This document shows, piece after piece, positions 60,656 to 64,000 of a stretch of DNA of 64,000 nt (its first letter is position 1; each line of letters begins with the position of its first letter). The stretch lies in assembly GCF_026340655.1 (NCBI RefSeq), contig NZ_JAPEOZ010000001.1, positions 9,486,001-9,550,000 on the forward strand. Direction: 5' to 3'. The translations under genes were made by a program, and so were the position numbers. The stretch comes from Streptomyces sp. NBC_01275. Lineage in GTDB: Bacteria; Actinomycetota; Actinomycetes; Streptomycetales; Streptomycetaceae. Below the pieces are notes generated by a model, which had not been told where the DNA came from, did not search any database, and saw nothing but the letters and a program-made list of their open reading frames with translations.

Positions 60656-61492
60656 GTGACGTCGTACAAGAAGGCGCCCACCCGCACCCTCACCACCCAC
60701 CGGGGGAGTGACCTTCGCCTATCGCGACCTCGGCCCGAAGGCCGGCGTTCCGGTGGTGTTCATCACCCACCTTGCCGCGGTCCTCGACAACTGGGATCCC
60801 CGGGTCGTAGACGGCATCGCCGCCAAGCACCGGGTCATCACCTTCGACAACAGGGGCGTCGGAGCTTCCGGCGGCTCGACGCCGAAGGCCATCGAGGAGA
60901 TGGCGAAGGATGCCGTCACCTTCATCCGAGGACTCGGGCTCGAGCATGTCGACATTCACGGATTCTCGATGGGCGGCATGATCGCCCAGGTGATCGCGCA
61001 GGACGAACCGCAGCTCGTCCGTAAGCCGATCCTCACGGGCACCGGCTCCGCGGGCGGCGAGGGCATCGAGAACGTGAGCCGACTGCCCCATCTCGACACC
61101 GTCCGGGCCCTGTTCGCCCTCCAAGACCCGAAGCGGTTCCTCTTCTTCACCCGCACCGCGTGTGGGCGCCGAGCCGGAAAGCAGTTCCCGGACCGTCTCA
61201 AGGAGCGCACCCACGACCGGGACAAGGCGATCTCCCTCACGTCGAACTTCGCCCAGCTCAAGGCATTCACCGCTGGGGGCTCGCGCAGTCCCAGGACCTC
61301 TCCGTCATCCATCAGCCCGTGTTCATCGCCAACGGCCAGAGCGACAGGATGGTGCCGACGAAGAACTCGTTCGAACTGGCCCGGCGACTGCCGAACGCCG
61401 ACCTGGTCGTCTACCCCGACGCCGGCCACGGAGGCATCTTCCAGTTCCACGAGCAGTTCGTGGCGGAAGCCCTCGACTTCCTTGAGCGGTAG
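60656..61492 (+). pseudogene. alpha/beta hydrolase with two frameshifts
   Basis: From the GTG at 60656 VTSYKKAPTRTLTTHRG, then a shift in the five-G run near 60705 to VTFAYRDLGPKAGVPVVFIT, DNRGVGASGGSTPKAIEEMA and the elbow GFSMGGMIAQVIAQDEP. A second shift near 61262 leads to IHRWGLAQSQDLSVIHQPVF, NGQSDRMVPTKNSFELARRL and the catalytic His in PDAGHGGIFQFHEQF to 61492. The first shift could be bypassed by starting at GTG 60708, but the second removes the Asp and His. Confidence 0.78.
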
Positions 61493-61651
61493 TGGGTGTC
61501 AGGGCGGGCGGCACGTGCGGTGGGGACGTGGAAGGCTTCACCGGCCCGGGTGGTCGACGCCCGTCAACGGCTGTCGCATCCGGGCTCGGCTCATGCCCCC
61601 GCGCGCCCGGCGGGGGCCGATCATCCCGCTGTTGCGGCTCGGTGGTCACTC

Positions 61652-62224
61652 TCAGTTCATGAACGTGTGGGCGTTCTCGATTCCCCGCTCGAGGACCTCG
61701 TCGGCGAACTTACGGTCGGCGAGGGCGCGGGACAGTTGCAGCGTCCCCACCATCATGGTGAAGAGCCCGATGGCCCTGCCGCGAGCGGACTGCGGATCCG
61801 CAGGGGCCAGACGGCCGGCAATCTCTTCCACGATGGCCGTCGCGCCTTCGGTGTACGCCTGCTTGGTGACGTCCGCGCATCGGCCGATCTCGTCGAGCAG
61901 TGCGGCGGAGGGGCATCCGGTGCCGGGCTGGTCACGGTGCTCGGGCGACAGATAGCCGCGAACGAAGTCCTCAAGTCCCTGTCGGCCGGGCCGCAGCGTG
62001 TCGTACCCCTCCGCCTGCGAGCGCAGTTCCTCGGCGACGACGTTGGCGACGAGGTCGTCCTTGGAGGCGAAGTGGGCGTAGAACGCCCCGTTGGTGAGCC
62101 CGGCGTCCGCCATCAGCGTCGTGATGCCCGAGCCGTCTATCCCGTCCTGCTTGAATCGGCGACCGGCCTTCTCGATGATCCGTTGCCGCGTCACCTGCTT
62201 GTGCTCCTTGGCGTAGCGCGCCAC
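61652..62224 (-). CDS. TetR family regulator with G-x-G-C-P motif
   Basis: A 190-residue TetR protein; the GTG at 62224 was chosen by alignment with the paralogue at 55476 (VARYAKEHKQ / MVRYAKEHKQ) and by GGGAGG 6-7 nt upstream, though the frame is open further. HTH ITTLMADAGLTNGAFYAHFASKDDL; sensor segment HRDQPGTGCPSAALLDEIGR; C-terminal LQLSRALADRKFADEVLERG. Divergent from HxlR paralogue B. Confidence 0.87.
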   Translation of the reverse strand: MARYAKEHKQVTRQRIIEKAGRRFKQDGIDGSGITTLMADAGLTNGAFYAHFASKDDLVANVVAEELRSQAEGYDTLRPGRQGLEDFVRGYLSPEHRDQPGTGCPSAALLDEIGRCADVTKQAYTEGATAIVEEIAGRLAPADPQSARGRAIGLFTMMVGTLQLSRALADRKFADEVLERGIENAHTFMN

Positions 62225-62380
62225 AGGCTTCCTCCCGTCGCAATGTAAGGCCGTTGCCTTGCAGCCCGAGCTTGGTTCATGGTCTGACGTATATAATATT
62301 ATGCCGGACCGCGGCGCTGCGGCCGGCGTGGTGGGCTCTCGTGTCCGGCCGGGTCGAGTGGCCGATTGCGGCGTCGACGG

Positions 62381-62404
62381 CTGAGTATCTAGAAGTAAAC
62401 TCAA
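62381..62404. promoter_or_regulatory. HxlR operator candidate (copy 2)
   Basis: CTGAGT (62381-62386), 12 bp, then ACTCAA (62399-62404): TGAGT/ACTCA inverted arms as at 47464-47487, with the shared interior TAGAA and GTAA. It lies 21 bp before the HxlR ATG, like copy 1. Confidence 0.65.
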
Positions 62405-62424
62405 ACTCGGTTAGAATCGCTCCC

Positions 62425-62934
62425 ATGGATGCGTGGACCGAAGTTCTTCAGGACGCCGGCATGGACCACCGACTCGACCGGGACACGTCCAACTGCTCGA
62501 TCGCGCGGACTCTTGAGATCGTGGGCGAGAAGTGGACGATCCTGATCCTGCGCGAGGTCTGGTACGGCTCGTCCCGCTTCAGCGACTTCGAGCGCGTCCT
62601 CGGCTGCCCTCGCAACCTTCTGGCGGCGCGGCTTCGGATGCTGGTGGAGGAAGGGATCCTGGCCACCGAGACGTACAAGGAGCCCGGTTCACGGAGTAGG
62701 CCGAAGTATGTGATCACCTCTAAGGGTATGGATCTGGTGCCGGCCGTGATGGGGCTGCTGCAGTGGGGTGACCGATACCGCGCAGACCCGGAGGGGCCGG
62801 CGGTACTGGCGCGACACCGCGAGTGCGGCGCGCACGTCGACGTCCAGATTCGCTGCGAACGAGGCCACCCGGTGCAGGCGAAGGACATCGAGAGCGTCCC
62901 CGGCCCGGCCTTTCGTATGAGGTCGCCCGAGTGA
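62425..62934 (+). CDS. HxlR (DUF24) family regulator, paralogue B
   Basis: 169 residues, same length as paralogue A at 47510. Sensor Cys in TSNCSIARTLEIVGEKWTIL; recognition region SRFSDFERVLGCPRNLLAAR; wing SRSRPKYVITSKGMD; C-terminal extension HVDVQIRCERGHPVQAKDIE also conserved, hinting at a function beyond the basic domain (possibly a small metal or ligand site). Convergent with the CGNR gene, with only 16 bp between stops. Confidence 0.87.
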   Translation: MDAWTEVLQDAGMDHRLDRDTSNCSIARTLEIVGEKWTILILREVWYGSSRFSDFERVLGCPRNLLAARLRMLVEEGILATETYKEPGSRSRPKYVITSKGMDLVPAVMGLLQWGDRYRADPEGPAVLARHRECGAHVDVQIRCERGHPVQAKDIESVPGPAFRMRSPE

Positions 62935-62950
62935 GCTGAGGACTCCTCCG

Positions 62951-63571
62951 TCAGCTTTCCGTAATCCGGCCGCTCTGTCGTGTACGCGCCTGATGGAGGC
63001 GGACCTTGGTGCGGTTTCCGCAGCGGGACATCGAGCACCAGCGGCGGTTGCGGGCGGGGGAGCGGTCCAGGAAGCGCAGCGCGCAACGGTCCACTCCGCA
63101 GACGCGTACGCGCCGGATCTCGGCGGACAGAAGCAAGTCGACGGCGTCCTGGGCGATGAGCGCCAGCGCGAGTGTGGGGTCGGCGGCGAGGGTCGTGGCG
63201 CCGGCGGGCTCCAGGTGGTCGTGGGTGATGACGAGTTGCAGGGCGGGTCTGGGGGCCGTCGCTGCCGATCGGTTGAGCAGCGTCACGTCGCCGGATGTGG
63301 GCAGTCGGCCGTCGGCGACCGCCAGTGCGGCCCGGTCGACGCTCTCGCGCAGCCGTCGGGCGGACATGAGAACGGCTGCCGTGCCGGGATCGGTGGTCCC
63401 TGGCGCGAGCAGACGCGCCTCCCGGAGCCAGCCCATCAGGTCGTCAGGTCCCCGGAGTGTCTCCTCCGGTGTGGTTCTCCACCGGCTTCGGAGGGTGTTG
63501 GCGAAGTCCAGGCAGACCCGTCCGCCATCCCAGATCCACTTGTCGTCCGTTGCCACGTCTCCATTCTGCAT
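62951..63571 (-). CDS. CGNR zinc-finger / ABATE-domain regulator (complete)
   Basis: 206 residues. ABATE domain (WIWDGGRVCLDFANTLRSRW to about residue 150), then the zinc finger RVCGVDRCALRFLDRS and WCSMSRCGNRTKVRLHQ, with two Cys pairs and the CGNR signature. Seen as probable transcription factor in actinobacteria. The ATG at 63571 and a GTG six codons later are both possible. It has one partial (1-105) and two degraded (48076-48215, 55050-55280) relatives in the window, and the palindrome at 63580-63596 lies 8 bp upstream. Confidence 0.88.
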   Translation of the reverse strand: MQNGDVATDDKWIWDGGRVCLDFANTLRSRWRTTPEETLRGPDDLMGWLREARLLAPGTTDPGTAAVLMSARRLRESVDRAALAVADGRLPTSGDVTLLNRSAATAPRPALQLVITHDHLEPAGATTLAADPTLALALIAQDAVDLLLSAEIRRVRVCGVDRCALRFLDRSPARNRRWCSMSRCGNRTKVRLHQARTRQSGRITES

Positions 63572-63579
63572 GCTGGCTC

Positions 63580-63596
63580 AACCGTCTAAGACGGTT
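63580..63596. promoter_or_regulatory. perfect palindrome upstream of the CGNR gene
   Basis: AACCGTC TAA GACGGTT: exact 7-bp arms around TAA, 8 bp upstream of the CGNR ATG. Same design as 114-132 before the first CGNR gene. Confidence 0.65.
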
Positions 63597-63859
63597 AGCT
63601 CGTGTCAGGAAAGCGCAACCGGCACCGCCGACTGTCACAAGAAGCGTCGGGACGGCGTCGACGACGTACTTCCCGCAGGCCTGCTCGGCCTGGTCGTAGT
63701 CGATCTTCAGTACGCAACCTGTGGGCTGCCTGCTGTCCGCACGTCAAGGCGGTGCCCACGGGGCAGCAGGGCTGCGAGAGGCAGCGGCGGCGGATCGACA
63801 GCCTCGGCACCGCGTCGAGGCTGTCGTACCTCGCCTTCCGTGTTCCCGGTCTCCGCTCG
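63597..63859. other. 263 bp without a recognisable gene
   Basis: A minus-strand run KIDYDQAEQACGKYVVDAVP (about 63650-63705) looks protein-like but no start, domain or homologue could be supported. Confidence 0.4.
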
Positions 63860-64000
63860 TCAGGCTGTGAGTCCCGCGTCGCGGGCCAGCAGGGCGGCCT
63901 GGACGCGGTTGGTGACTTCCAGCGCGGTCAGGACACGGCTGACGTGGGCCTTGACGGTGCTCTCGCGCATGGCGAGGCGGGTGGCGATGCCGGCGTTGGT
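63860..64000 (-). CDS. NarL/FixJ-type response regulator, C-terminal end (runs off the right edge)
   Basis: The minus strand reads TNAGIATRLAMRESTVKAHV, SRVLTALEVTNRVQAALLAR and DAGLTA to a TGA at 63860-63862. This is the LuxR-type DNA-binding domain that ends two-component response regulators. The receiver domain and any sensor kinase lie outside the window. Confidence 0.82.
   Translation of the reverse strand, partial: TNAGIATRLAMRESTVKAHVSRVLTALEVTNRVQAALLARDAGLTA

Noticed and set aside
1..64000. CRISPR array, tRNA or rRNA genes
   Set aside because: No regularly spaced repeats and no cloverleaf or rRNA-like segment was noticed while reading both strands; a dedicated search was not possible.

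Overview
The window is high-GC (about 70 percent) actinobacterial DNA with GTG starts, strong purine-rich ribosome sites and typical Streptomyces gene families (many TetR/HxlR/MarR regulators, CUT1 sugar importers without their own ATPase, twin-arginine secreted glycan enzymes, IS5- and IS701-like elements). It reads as an accessory or chromosome-arm region of a Streptomyces or close relative: almost no housekeeping genes, many short transcription units each with its own regulator, and a high load of broken genes and transposase fragments.

Layout. 1-9.8 kb: small catabolic/redox units: a haloacetate-dehalogenase-like hydrolase, an enoyl-CoA hydratase / alpha-beta hydrolase / acyl-CoA ligase operon divergent from a TetR gene, an SDR that carries the same operator, a nonsense-interrupted LLM flavin oxidoreductase, and a TetR / saccharopine-dehydrogenase-like pair. 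9.9-11.5 kb: an intact IS element with matching flanks. 11.5-18.3 kb: dihydrolipoyl dehydrogenase, a decayed acyl-CoA ligase, an amidase, an SDR / acyl-CoA dehydrogenase / MarR group. 18.6-22.1 kb: a graveyard of gene and transposase remnants. 22.1-37.4 kb: a well preserved carbohydrate-utilisation locus (GH43 beta-xylosidase, alginate-lyase-like protein, a 1135-residue secreted protein with two inserted carbohydrate-binding-like modules, ABC importer, D-2-hydroxyacid dehydrogenase, GH36 alpha-galactosidase, LacI regulator). It is bracketed by two nearly identical IS5-type copies in opposite orientation (20986-21566, truncated; 38196-39096, complete). 39.1-42.6 kb: a visibly lower-GC patch with a TniQ/TnsD-like gene split by an in-frame stop and more IS5-like remnants. 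42.8-52.4 kb: LysR / iron-dependent alcohol dehydrogenase / 3-hydroxyisobutyryl-CoA hydrolase, a quinone-oxidoreductase-like gene divergent from an HxlR regulator, then TetR / SDR / old-yellow-enzyme / esterase. 52.4-61.5 kb: mostly pseudogenes (amidase, ligase, LAL-type regulator, crotonase, thioesterase, ene-reductase tail, IstB, SnoaL, GlxA-type, PucR-type, hydrolases). 61.6-64 kb: TetR, HxlR and CGNR regulators, and the tail of a NarL-type response regulator.

How it fits together. Two themes stand out. First, the LacI-controlled sugar island: AGTAAA-CG-WTTNCT operator sites lie in the promoters of the importer, the hydroxyacid dehydrogenase and the GH36/LacI pair, implying one regulon for uptake and breakdown of a complex glycan. 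Second, repeated regulator/redox-enzyme modules: several TetR paralogues sharing a G-x-G-C-P motif, two HxlR paralogues with a conserved N-terminal cysteine and the same operator, and CGNR regulators with a common palindrome, standing beside enone, quinone and carbonyl reductases. Copies of these modules (amidase-ligase, HxlR-CGNR, TetR, ene-reductase) recur at two to four places in different states of decay, so the region looks like one that grows by duplication and transposition and is being pruned. No tRNA, rRNA, CRISPR array or recognisable antibiotic gene cluster was seen.
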